From Micromonospora mirobrigensis (GTDB lineage: Bacteria; Actinomycetota; Actinomycetes; Mycobacteriales; Micromonosporaceae), in assembly GCF_900091555.1 (NCBI RefSeq), contig NZ_FMCX01000003.1, forward strand, positions 248,001 through 312,000: a stretch of DNA of 64,000 nt. Direction: 5' to 3'. The position numbers were made by a program, and so were the translations under genes. Within the stretch, counting starts at the first letter, position 1. The number at the start of each line of letters is the position of its first letter. Below the pieces are notes generated by a model. The model did not search any database. It had not been told where the DNA came from and saw only the letters and a program-made list of their open reading frames with translations. This document shows, piece by piece, positions 43,618-53,065 of the stretch.

Positions 43618-44450
43618 GGACTCACCTGGCAGGTGGCGCACCAGTAGAGGTTGCGGCCGGCCAGCTCACCGCGGCTGACGTCGGTGCCGCAGACGTGGCA
43701 GGGCGCCCCGGGGCGGCGGTAGACGTACACCTCGCCGCCGTGCCGGTCCACCCGGGCCGCGCGGCCCATCGCCGCGGGCAGGTGCGCGTCCCGGACGGTG
43801 TCGATCCGGCCGCGTTCGACGGCCTGGGTCATCAGCGTCACCAGGTCCGCCCAGAGATCCCGCCAGCCCGCCGGGGTCAGCTCCCGGCCGGGCATGGTGG
43901 GCGCCAGGCCGGCCCGGAACAGCGCCTCGGTCACGAAGATCAGGCCGGTGCCGGCGACCACGGACTGGTCGAGCAGCAGGGCGGCCAGGGGCGTCGGGCT
44001 GCGGCGGATCCGGGCGTACGCCCGCTCGGGATCGGCGTCGGCCCGCAGCGGGTCGGGACCGAGCCGGGCTCGCAGGGCGGCCACCTCGGGCGGGGTGAGC
44101 AGCTCGCAGGCGGTGGGGCCGCGCAGGTCCAGCCAGTGCGCGCCGCCCGGCTCCGCCGGGGAACCGTCGCGGGTCAGCCGCAGCCGGACCTGGCCGACCG
44201 GGGGCGGGGGCGCGCCGGTGCCGTCGGTGACCTTGCCGTAGAGGCCCAGGTGCACGTGCAGGGTCAGCTCGCCGGCGTGGTGGTGCAGCAGGTGCTTGCC
44301 GTACGCCTCGGTGCTCCGAAGGACGGTGCCGTCGAGCCGGGCGGCGCCCTCGGCGAACCGGCCCTGCGGGCTGGCGGCGTGCACCGTGCTGCCGGCGAAG
44401 AGCCGGGCGTGCCGCGCCGCCAGGCGGTGGATGGTGTGTCCCTCTGGCAC
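43614..44450 (-). CDS. Fpg/Nei-family DNA glycosylase
   Basis: 278 residues with the Nei2-type start MPEGHTIHRL, where Pro2 is the Schiff-base nucleophile and Glu3 the acid; the GTG at 44450 is therefore secure. The helix-two-turn-helix region is LLDQSVVAGTGLIFVTEALF and the C-terminal zinc finger is CHVCGTDVSRGELAGRNLYWCATC. Removes oxidised bases and cleaves the AP site. In the H2TH motif the usual Asn of VAGIGNIY is replaced by Leu, an oddity. Its stop shares CTAG with the convergent flavoprotein gene. Confidence 0.92.
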   Translation of the reverse strand: MPEGHTIHRLAARHARLFAGSTVHAASPQGRFAEGAARLDGTVLRSTEAYGKHLLHHHAGELTLHVHLGLYGKVTDGTGAPPPPVGQVRLRLTRDGSPAEPGGAHWLDLRGPTACELLTPPEVAALRARLGPDPLRADADPERAYARIRRSPTPLAALLLDQSVVAGTGLIFVTEALFRAGLAPTMPGRELTPAGWRDLWADLVTLMTQAVERGRIDTVRDAHLPAAMGRAARVDRHGGEVYVYRRPGAPCHVCGTDVSRGELAGRNLYWCATCQVSP

Positions 44451-44612
44451 GGGTGGCAAGACTACGTCGGGCCGGCCGGCACCGCCCGCTGGCATCGACG
44501 GCCGCGCTGGTCAGGTGTCGTCGGATCCCCGACGGGGTACCTCTTCACCGTTACCGCGTGGCAGCCGTCGGTACCCGGCGAGGCCTCCACGCACTCACGA
44601 GGAGGATCTCAG

Positions 44613-45488
44613 GTGAACATTCCTTCGCTGTCCCGCCGGAAGCAGCCGGCGCCCGCCGGGGACGTGACCGGCGACGGCCGGGTCGACGCCCGGGACACCG
44701 CCACCGGCACCATCGACCGCACCCCGGTCACCGACCCGACCGACCGCACCGAGCCTCAGCCGATCGTCGATCCGACCGACCGCACCGAGCCTCAGCCGGT
44801 CGTCGAGCCGACGGACCGCACCGAGCCTCAGCCGGTCGTCGAGCCGACGGACCGCACCGAGCCGCGACCCACCGTCGACCCGACCGACCGCACCGAGCCC
44901 CGGCCCGTCGTCACCGATCGGGACGCGGACCGGGCGACGTACCGGAGCAGCACCGCGCCGGCCGGCGCCGGAGCGGCGGCCCTTTCCGGGCGGGGTGGCG
45001 CGGCCCCGGTCGCCGAGCCGGCCACCGAGCGGACCATGGACCTGGAGCAGGAGCGGGTCAACCTCCAGCGCGAGCGGCTGGCCGACCGGGACGGCGACGG
45101 CATCCCGGACCGCCGGGAGAGCACCGTCGGGGACGCGACCGCCGCGCCGGTCGCCGTCGGCCCGAAGCCCCGGGCCAGCCTGCTCGCCACGGTCGGGCTG
45201 GTGGCCGGCGTCGCCGGCGCCCTGTTCGTGCTGACCGGCACCCTGGCCGGGTACGGCATCGCCCTGGGCGCGCTCGGCGCGGTCCTGTCCGTGCTGGGGC
45301 TGATCGCGACCCGGCGCCGGCACGTGGCGGGCAAGACCGACGCGCTGCTCGGCATCGTCCTGGGCCTGGGCGCGGTGGTGCTGGGCGTGCTGGCGATGAC
45401 GGGACTCTTCGACTGGCCGACCACCGACGGCGACTGGGTGGGCCGGTTCCGCGAGTGGCTCGACTCACAGTTTGTCGATCGGTTCTGA
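44613..45488 (+). CDS. Membrane protein with dockerin/EF-hand-like loops and five 12-residue repeats
   Basis: 291 residues of unusual design. Residues 17-28, DVTGDGRVDARD, match a dockerin-type calcium loop. Residues 41-100 are five tandem repeats of (D/E)PTDRTEPxPxV. After an Ala/Gly linker and a charged helix (MDLEQERVNLQRERLADR), residues 158-169, DRDGDGIPDRRE, form a canonical 12-residue EF-hand loop. The C-terminus has three membrane helices (ASLLATVGLVAGVAGALFVL, IALGALGAVLSVLGLIATRR, LLGIVLGLGAVVLGVLAM) resembling DUF4190-type proteins. No signal peptide, so the N-terminus is probably cytoplasmic. GTG start behind GAGGAGG. Function unknown. Confidence 0.82.
   Translation: MNIPSLSRRKQPAPAGDVTGDGRVDARDTATGTIDRTPVTDPTDRTEPQPIVDPTDRTEPQPVVEPTDRTEPQPVVEPTDRTEPRPTVDPTDRTEPRPVVTDRDADRATYRSSTAPAGAGAAALSGRGGAAPVAEPATERTMDLEQERVNLQRERLADRDGDGIPDRRESTVGDATAAPVAVGPKPRASLLATVGLVAGVAGALFVLTGTLAGYGIALGALGAVLSVLGLIATRRRHVAGKTDALLGIVLGLGAVVLGVLAMTGLFDWPTTDGDWVGRFREWLDSQFVDRF
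44733..44912 (+). repeat. Five tandem 36-bp repeats inside a coding region
   Basis: Five in-frame 36-bp units, each encoding (D/E)PTDRTEPxPxV. Copies 2-4 are nearly identical at DNA level (GACCGCACCGAGCCTCAGCC recurs), so the array may vary in copy number. Confidence 0.9.
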
Positions 45489-45566
45489 CGGGCACTTATG
45501 ACCTCGCCGGCGGTGCGCCGGCGACGCCCGACCAGCCTGGTGGTTCACCAGCCGGGTACGCATCCT

Positions 45567-45595
45567 TTCAGGGGCGGCGATTCGCCGCCCCTGAA
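45567..45595 (+). terminator. Terminator after the repeat membrane-protein gene
   Basis: 13-bp perfect stem with a 3-nt ATT loop (TTCAGGGGCGGCG pairing with CGCCGCCCCTGAA), 79 nt after the stop codon. A smaller CGCCGGC/GCCGGCG hairpin lies at about 45504-45522. Confidence 0.75.
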
Positions 45596-45642
45596 GCGTG
45601 TCCGGGGTCCGACCGGCGTCCGGGCCGGGGCTGACCGCCCCT

Positions 45643-45700
45643 ACGCAACGATCCTTCGCCGAGACGAGCACAGACGCAACGATCCGTTGGCGTACGCAAC
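45643..45700 (+). promoter_or_regulatory. Three ACGCAAC repeats upstream of the ddaH-like gene
   Basis: ACGCAACGATCC occurs at 45643-45654 and 45674-45685, and ACGCAAC again at 45694-45700. Spacings of 31 and 20 nt are near integral helical turns. They lie 103-160 nt before the ATG and could be sites for an Lrp-type or arginine-responsive regulator; none is encoded nearby. Otherwise the 45596-45802 region shows no gene. Confidence 0.4.
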
Positions 45701-45802
45701 TTCTCGCGGTGGATGTCGACTGCCCCGGGGACATAGCGTTGAGCAACGGCGCCAGCCCACGAGCCGAAGGTGGCCGGGCGCGCCCGACCCCAGGAGCAGG
45801 AC

Positions 45803-46620
45803 ATGACGATGGACGCCACCCGCCAGCGCTTCCTGATGTGCCGGCCGACGTACTTCGCCGTCGACTACGCCATCAACCCGTGGATGGACCCGACGGCGCC
45901 GGTCGACGCCGACCTGGCCATCCGGCAGTGGGAGCAGCTGCGCCAGACCTACCTCGACCTGGGCCACGAGGTCGAGCTGATCGACCCGGTGGCCGGCCTG
46001 CCGGACATGGTCTTCGCCGCCAACGGCGGCACGGTGATCGACGGCCACGCGATGGCGGTCCAGTTCCGCGACCCGCAGCGCGCCGACGAGGCCCCCGCCT
46101 ACCGGGCCTGGTTCGAGGCCGCCGGCTTCGAGATGTACGACCCGAAGCACGTCAACGAGGGCGAGGGCGACGTCCTGCTGGTCGGTGACCACCTGCTCGC
46201 CGGCACCGGCTTCCGCACCGCCCACGCCTCGCACGCGCAGCTCCAGGAGGTCTTCGGTTACCCGGTGATCACCATGCAGCTGGTGGACCCGCGCTTCTAC
46301 CACCTGGACACCGCGCTGACCGTGCTCGACGAGCGGACCGTGGCCTACCTGCCGGAGGCGTTCTCCCCCGGCAGCCGGGCCGTGCTCCGCCGGCTCTTCC
46401 CGATTGCGATCCAGGCCACGATGGCCGACGCGGAGGTGCTCGGCCTCAACGCGGTCAGCGACGGCCGTACCGTTGTCCTGCCGGCGCAGGCCACCGACCT
46501 GGCCGCGAAGCTGCGCGACCGGGGCTACCAGACCATCGGCATCGACCTGTCCGAGCTGCGCAAGGCCGGCGGTGGACCGAAGTGCTGCACGTTGCGACTC
46601 CGTCAGGGAAAGGCGAGCAA

Positions 46621-46624
<4 letters not shown>
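45803..46624 (+). CDS. ddaH: DDAH-like guanidino-group hydrolase
   Basis: 273 residues of the guanidino-modifying (pentein) superfamily, annotated in relatives as dimethylargininase. FLMCRPTYFAVDYAINPWMD at the N-terminus, FAANGG, DPRFYHLDTALTVL (catalytic His167) and GGPKCCTLRL (nucleophile Cys261 or 262) are visible. Possible reactions are dimethylarginine to citrulline plus dimethylamine, or hydrolysis of arginine itself. ATG behind AGGAGCAGG. Its TGA overlaps the rocD GTG (GTGA), so its product probably feeds ornithine metabolism. Confidence 0.9.
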
Positions 46625-47838
<1,214 letters not shown>

Positions 47839-47852
47839 TCCTCCGTACGCGC

Positions 47853-47891
47853 GAAAGGGCGCCGGGACCACGACGGTCCCGGCGCCCTTTC
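47853..47891. terminator. Bidirectional terminator between rocD and the FHA gene
   Basis: Perfect 17-bp stem (47853-47869 with 47875-47891), 5-nt loop. GAAA precedes the left arm and TTTC ends the right arm, so a short U- or A-run is available on both strands. Confidence 0.88.
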
Positions 47892-47905
47892 CCGTGCTCC
47901 CGCGG

Positions 47906-49054
47906 TCAGACCCGCGGCAGCCGCATCGCCATGGTGGGCGCCTCGGCCATCACCGACGCGGGGGTGAACGGGGCGGCGCTGGGCAGTTCCTCGGCCCGGC
48001 CGATCTGCACCCCGGGATAGAGCTCGACCACGTCGCCGGCGCCGAGCACCCGGGACTGCTGGGGGGCGAGCGCGATCCGGTCGGTGTCGTTCATCGAGCC
48101 GGCGGGGCGGATGCCGGAGCCGTTGGTGCTGGTGTCGGTCACGATCACCTCACCAACCCGGAGTTCGAAGCGGACGTGGCCGCGGCTGATCCAGCGGCGG
48201 GCCTCGTCGTTGAGCCACTGGCCGAGCGTGACGCCGCCGGCCTGCTCCGGTGCCCGCCCGGCCACCACCGGCTGACTCTCGGTGAGCACGAACCGCTGGC
48301 GGACCAGCCCACCGATGCGCACCGCGAGGACCTCGGTACGCGGCCGCGGGCCGGCGTCGCCGAGCCGGGTCATGTGCCGGGGACAGGTCGGCACCCCGCC
48401 GCGCAGGGTGGGCGGCGGTTGCCCGGCGGGGCTGCGTTCCACCCGGGCCAGGTCGGCGAAGGCCCCGCCACCGCCGCCCGCGCCGAACAGGGCGCAGCCG
48501 GGCTCGGGGCACCGCCACTGCCGGGCCAGCAGCTTCGCGCCCGCCGCGGAGCGCGGGCCGGTCATCGGGGCCTGGCCGCCGCCGACGTGGGCGATGAAGA
48601 CCGGGCCGCCGGCGCCCGGCACCGGGGCGAGCACCCGACCCGGCTGGCCGAGCCACGGGAACCGGCCGCCCAGCCCGTCGAAGCGGACCCGGCTGAGCAC
48701 CGGCAGACCGAGCAGGTCGGCCACCTCCAGCATCCGGTCGCCGGGCTGGTCCAGCACCTCCACCAGGCCGTCGTCGGCCCAGCGCCGCACCACCATCCGC
48801 TCGTTGGAGGTCAGGTCGGCGTCGGAGAGCAGGGCCCGGTGGACGATCGGGTAGACCGGGACGCTGTCCTCCTCCAACTGCCGGGAGAGGGCATCGATCA
48901 CCATGCCGAGCCGGAGCAGGCTGGCCGGTCGGCCGCCGTCGAGATCCTGGTAGCGGATCACCTCGGCCAGGTCGACCACGGCCCGGGCCAACGCCGGGTC
49001 GGTGCAGACCCGACCCTCGATCGCGTCCAGCACCTTGCTGATCTCGAACCTCAT
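47906..49054 (-). CDS. FHA-domain protein
   Basis: 382 residues. The N-terminal ~130 residues are helical and unassigned. A central region has CPEPGC and CPRH cysteine motifs that may bind zinc. The C-terminal FHA domain (~265-355) shows PVVAGRAPEQ, RWISRGHVRFEL and DTSTNGSGI, the phosphothreonine-binding elements (Arg, Ser, Asn). Likely a reader of Ser/Thr-kinase signals; a kinase gene is 6 kb away. It follows the large zinc-ribbon membrane-protein gene by 78 nt on the same strand. Confidence 0.87.
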   Translation of the reverse strand: MRFEISKVLDAIEGRVCTDPALARAVVDLAEVIRYQDLDGGRPASLLRLGMVIDALSRQLEEDSVPVYPIVHRALLSDADLTSNERMVVRRWADDGLVEVLDQPGDRMLEVADLLGLPVLSRVRFDGLGGRFPWLGQPGRVLAPVPGAGGPVFIAHVGGGQAPMTGPRSAAGAKLLARQWRCPEPGCALFGAGGGGGAFADLARVERSPAGQPPPTLRGGVPTCPRHMTRLGDAGPRPRTEVLAVRIGGLVRQRFVLTESQPVVAGRAPEQAGGVTLGQWLNDEARRWISRGHVRFELRVGEVIVTDTSTNGSGIRPAGSMNDTDRIALAPQQSRVLGAGDVVELYPGVQIGRAEELPSAAPFTPASVMAEAPTMAMRLPRV

Positions 49055-49132
49055 GGCACGACCCTACCGGGGCCTGGTCGGGGCTCCGGACGCACCGCCG
49101 CCGTCGACCCAGACCGAGATGTCCGCATCGGG

Positions 49133-52100
49133 TCAGCTCATCCGGCCGACGACGGTACGCAGCCGGTTCAGGTCGCGGCGCCGCCGCTCGTAGGTGGCGG
49201 CCAGGGTGATCAGGGCCAGCCCGCCCACGGCCAGGTAGATCCACCGGGGCATCAGGTCCCAGCTGAGGGCCAGCTCGTGCAGGGCCAGCAGGGCCAGGGC
49301 CACCCCGCCCAGCAGCACCGGCGCCTGCCAGCGGCGTACCGCCCCGCCGAGCACCGCGACCAGGGCGGCCACCCCGAGCAGCAACCGCCGCCACGGCTGC
49401 GGCTCGGCGGCGACCAGCACCGACACCAGGCTCGGCAGCAGCCCGGCGGCCAGGCCCGGGCCGAGCGCCAGCCAGCTGGTCAGCCCCGGACGGGCCCGCA
49501 GCGCCACCAGACCGGCGGCCAGCGCCAGGGCGGCGGCCGGCAGCGTGTACGCCTCCAGCAGCACCACCCCGCCGTCGGCCAGCAGCAGCCAGCAGCCGAG
49601 CAGTTCGCTGCCGCCGGCCACCGCGGCGAGGACCGCCCGCCGGCGGGCCGGCTCGCCGCGCCGCACCACCCGCAGCGCGACCGCCGTCCCCCACAGCACG
49701 CAGACCACGGCGGCGTGCCGCGGCGCGGCCACCGTCAGCAGCAACGCCACCAGGGCCACCGCCTGGGCGGCCGCCTCCAGGGCCCGGGCCGGCACCGGAT
49801 CCCGGCGCCGCAGCACCGGCGTGACGTGCAGGACCAGCGCCGCCACGGCGAGCACCGGGAGCCCGGCGGTCCGCAGCGGCAGTCCACCGGAGAGGGTGGC
49901 GGTGACCGCGAGGCCGGTCGCCGCCACCGTCGCCAGCAGCGAGCCGAGCAACCGGGTGGCCGTGGCCCGGGCCGCCGCCCCGACCACCACGGCGGCCGCG
50001 GTCACCGCGCCCAGGGCGGCGAGCGTGCCGGCTCGGGTCGCCAGCAGCCCGACGAAACCGGCGACCGTCCACACCGTACCGAGGGGGACCAGGATCCCCA
50101 CCCGGTCGTCGCGCGGGGTGGCCAGCGCCGCGACCAGCAGGGCGGCCAGACCGACCAGCACGGTCACCGCCGGTAGCACCGGCCAGGGCGCCCGGGCGGC
50201 GGCCAGCAGCAGCGGCAGCGCGGCCGCCCCGAACGGCACCGCGGGCAGGCCGAGCGCGCCGACCAGCCGGCGCCCCGACCACCGGCGGGTGACCCCGGCC
50301 CGGGGAGCCCCGGAGCCGACGGCGGCCGGGGGGCGGATCAGCGGACCGACGGCCACCGCCAGCGCCAGCAGGGCCAGCCCGGCCGGCAGCGCGCCGGCCA
50401 GCGGCACCGTGGCCGGCGCACCCGACCACGGCGCGACCGGCGGGCCGTACGGGCCGGCCAGCACGAGGAAGGTGGCGGGCAGGGCGGCCAGGGCTGCCAC
50501 CCCGGCCAGGCCGAGGGCGGCGAGGCGGAGCGGCTCGTACCGGCCGGCGACCCGCGCGGCGGCCAGGGCCAGCAGGACCGCGCCGGCCGCGTACAGGGTC
50601 AGGGGCTCTCCCGGTACGGCGAACGGGGCGAGCCCGGCCGCGCCGAGCGCGACGGTGAACGCGGCGCCCGCGTACCCGGAGAGGTCCGGCCAGTGCCGGC
50701 GGACCGCGCCGAGCGCGACGGGCAGGACCGCGACGGCGGCGAATCCGGCGCGGGCCTGCCACCAGGCGCCGGCCCCCGCCCCGGCCAGCGCGACCAGCAC
50801 CCCGGCCGGTACGGCCAGCAGCGCCGCGGCCAGCGCCGCCCCGGCCACCGGCGGCCGCACCCCGGTGCCCCGTCGGCCGAGCGCCGCCACCACGACCCCG
50901 GCGACCAGCACGACCGCGAGGGCGGCTCCGGCCCCGGCCGGGGCGGCGAACCCGACCAGCAGGCCGTGCCCTACCAGCAGCGTCCCGCCGACGGCGGCGG
51001 TCGCGGCCACCGCCGTGCCACGGGCGACGGTCACCGCGGCCAGCAGCAGCACCACCCCGACCGCCAGGTCCCCGGCGAGCACCGCCGGCCAGGGAGGGCC
51101 GGCCGCGGCGGGCGCCGCCAGCGCGACCAGCGGGCCACCGGCGACCAGGGTGGCCGGTCGCGCCGCCCGGGGCAGCAGCAGCGCCAGCGCGCCGGCGGTG
51201 AGCGCCACCAGCACCGGCAGCTGCCACCCCCAGTCCACGGTCGGTGCCGGTGACGCGCCCCGCCACGGCGGCAGGGACCGGTGGACCGCCCCGCCCGCGA
51301 CGGCGACGGTGAGCGCGGCGGCGGGCAGCAGCAGGCCACCGGAGACCGCCAGCGCCCCCCAGCGCGGGCCGGTCCGCAACCGGCCGGGCAGCAGGCCGAC
51401 CAGGCCGGCGAGCCCCACCGCCACCACCCCGGCGGCCACCCCCGACAGGCCGGCCCGCAGCTCGACCACCGGCCGGAGCAGCGCCGCCGCCAGCACCGGC
51501 ACCAGCAGCCCGCCGGCGGCCAGCCGCAGCGGGCGCGCCCCGGCCACCACCGTGCCGGCGAGCAGCGTCAGCGCCACCACCAGCAGCGGCCCCCCGGCCA
51601 GCAGCGACGACCCGCCGGCCCGGCCCACCGCCAGCGGCACCAGGGCGCAACCGGCGGCGACGGTCAGCGCCCCCGCGTACGCCACCCAGGTGAGCACCAG
51701 CCCACCCACCGCCGGCCCCGCACCCGCCGTCCCGGCGACCGGCCCCACACCGGTCGCCGGGCCCCCGATCGGCGCCGGAGCGGCCGTCCCCCTCGTACGG
51801 CCGATCCGGACGCCCCGGCGGTGCAGCACCAGCACCGCCGCCAGGTCGAGCAGCGCCAGCGCCACGAGGACCAGCGCCCACCCGGACGCCCCCGGGCGGG
51901 TCCCGGCGGCCAGCAGCGGCAGCACCGGCTGGGCGGTCAGCAGCGCGGCGTACCAGGGCACGGCGAGCCGGCTGAGCCGTCCGTAACCGGCGGCGACCAC
52001 CGTGGCGACCGCGCCGACCAGGCCGACGTAGCGGGTCCCCGGCCAGCCGGCCACCCCGAACAGGTCCACCGACCAGGCGGCGTACCCGTCGAGGAGGACC

Positions 52101-52687
52101 AGCAGCAGGCCCACCGCGGCGAACGTCTCCGCCGTGCCGCGCAGGCCGCGCCGGACCGCCACCAGCGGGACGGCCAGCACCAGCGCGGTGACCGCGGCGA
52201 GGATCAGCGCCCGGCCGGCCACCCCGACCGCCGCCCAGGCCACCGCGGTGAAGACCACCGCCGCGGTGCCCAGCAGCAGGCCACCGAGGACGAAGAGCAG
52301 CCCCTGCACCGCCCGGGTGGACGCCTCCGGCCGACCGGCCGACGCGCGGGTCGGACCGGCCGGCACGCGGGTCGGGCCACCGACCGGACCGGCCGGCACG
52401 GCGACCGGGCCGGCCACCGGCACCGGTACGCCCCGAGGCGCCGGCAGCTCGGCCCGGATCCGGGCGGCCAGCTCGGTCCGCCTCCCCTGCGCCGCCAGCA
52501 GCCGGGCGGCCAGCCCCTGGTACGCCTGCCGGGCCTGCCCCGTCTCCCGGCCGAGCAGGGCGATCTCGCGGTCCAGCCGGACCACCTCGGCGGCCGGCGG
52601 GTACGGCGGCAGCCCGCAGCCGGGACAGCCCCGGCTCAGGTCGGCGGGCGCCCCGCAGCGGGGGCAGGGGTAGGCGGTGTCATCCAC
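49133..52687 (-). CDS. SCO7613-type giant polytopic membrane protein with N-terminal zinc ribbon
   Basis: 1184 residues. The N-terminus has a zinc ribbon (CPRCGAPADLSRGCPGCG, residues 8-25), a charged coiled-coil-like helix (~34-80: EVVRLDREIALLGRETGQ...) and a Pro/Val/Gly linker. The remaining ~1050 residues are about thirty hydrophobic helices of Leu/Ala/Val/Gly with short loops, matching SCO7613 C-terminal-domain membrane proteins. Function unknown. GTG 52687 is the start. Very biased composition creates long antisense reading frames, which are not genes. It sits between cutA and the FHA gene. Confidence 0.85.
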   Translation of the reverse strand: MDDTAYPCPRCGAPADLSRGCPGCGLPPYPPAAEVVRLDREIALLGRETGQARQAYQGLAARLLAAQGRRTELAARIRAELPAPRGVPVPVAGPVAVPAGPVGGPTRVPAGPTRASAGRPEASTRAVQGLLFVLGGLLLGTAAVVFTAVAWAAVGVAGRALILAAVTALVLAVPLVAVRRGLRGTAETFAAVGLLLVLLDGYAAWSVDLFGVAGWPGTRYVGLVGAVATVVAAGYGRLSRLAVPWYAALLTAQPVLPLLAAGTRPGASGWALVLVALALLDLAAVLVLHRRGVRIGRTRGTAAPAPIGGPATGVGPVAGTAGAGPAVGGLVLTWVAYAGALTVAAGCALVPLAVGRAGGSSLLAGGPLLVVALTLLAGTVVAGARPLRLAAGGLLVPVLAAALLRPVVELRAGLSGVAAGVVAVGLAGLVGLLPGRLRTGPRWGALAVSGGLLLPAAALTVAVAGGAVHRSLPPWRGASPAPTVDWGWQLPVLVALTAGALALLLPRAARPATLVAGGPLVALAAPAAAGPPWPAVLAGDLAVGVVLLLAAVTVARGTAVAATAAVGGTLLVGHGLLVGFAAPAGAGAALAVVLVAGVVVAALGRRGTGVRPPVAGAALAAALLAVPAGVLVALAGAGAGAWWQARAGFAAVAVLPVALGAVRRHWPDLSGYAGAAFTVALGAAGLAPFAVPGEPLTLYAAGAVLLALAAARVAGRYEPLRLAALGLAGVAALAALPATFLVLAGPYGPPVAPWSGAPATVPLAGALPAGLALLALAVAVGPLIRPPAAVGSGAPRAGVTRRWSGRRLVGALGLPAVPFGAAALPLLLAAARAPWPVLPAVTVLVGLAALLVAALATPRDDRVGILVPLGTVWTVAGFVGLLATRAGTLAALGAVTAAAVVVGAAARATATRLLGSLLATVAATGLAVTATLSGGLPLRTAGLPVLAVAALVLHVTPVLRRRDPVPARALEAAAQAVALVALLLTVAAPRHAAVVCVLWGTAVALRVVRRGEPARRRAVLAAVAGGSELLGCWLLLADGGVVLLEAYTLPAAALALAAGLVALRARPGLTSWLALGPGLAAGLLPSLVSVLVAAEPQPWRRLLLGVAALVAVLGGAVRRWQAPVLLGGVALALLALHELALSWDLMPRWIYLAVGGLALITLAATYERRRRDLNRLRTVVGRMS

Positions 52688-52735
52688 CGCGCCATCCTCA
52701 CCGAGCGGGCGGCGGCTCCGACAGAGTGTGCGTAC

Positions 52736-53056
52736 TCAGGGCCGGGTCTGCTCGTGCACCCAGGCCGCGTACGCCGGGTCGCCGCACTCCACCCGGGACA
52801 GCAGGATCTCCGGCACCTCGTACGGGTGACCGGAGCGGAGCTGGTCGACCAGGGCCTGCGCCCGGTCCGGCGCGGTCTTGAACTGCACCGACCACTCGGT
52901 GCTGGTCTCCACCCCGGACCGCCACCAGTAGGTGCTGTCGACCTGGCCGCCGACCTGGGCACAGGCGGCCAGCCGGCCGGCGACGGCAGCCGCCGCCAGC
53001 AGGTCGGCGACCGAACGCGCGTCCACCACCGTCGTCACCACGCAGATCTGCTCCAC
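52736..53056 (-). CDS. cutA: CutA divalent-cation tolerance protein
   Basis: 106 residues, the standard length of this trimeric ferredoxin-like protein. Characteristic: VVTTVVDARSVADLLAAAAVAGRLAACAQ near the start, STYWWRSGVETSTEWSVQFKT, and HPYEVPEILLSRVECGDPAYAAWV at the end. Linked to copper/divalent-cation tolerance; precise role debated. Located 9 nt after the acyltransferase gene and 48 nt before the large membrane-protein gene. Confidence 0.95.
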   Translation of the reverse strand: MEQICVVTTVVDARSVADLLAAAAVAGRLAACAQVGGQVDSTYWWRSGVETSTEWSVQFKTAPDRAQALVDQLRSGHPYEVPEILLSRVECGDPAYAAWVHEQTRP

Positions 53057-53065
53057 CTCCGCACC

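Noticed and set aside
48150..51881. 1243-codon minus-strand ORF overlapping the giant membrane protein and FHA genes in another frame
   Set aside because: Gly/Arg/Ala-only composition; the overlapping frames carry the zinc ribbon, membrane helices and FHA motifs.
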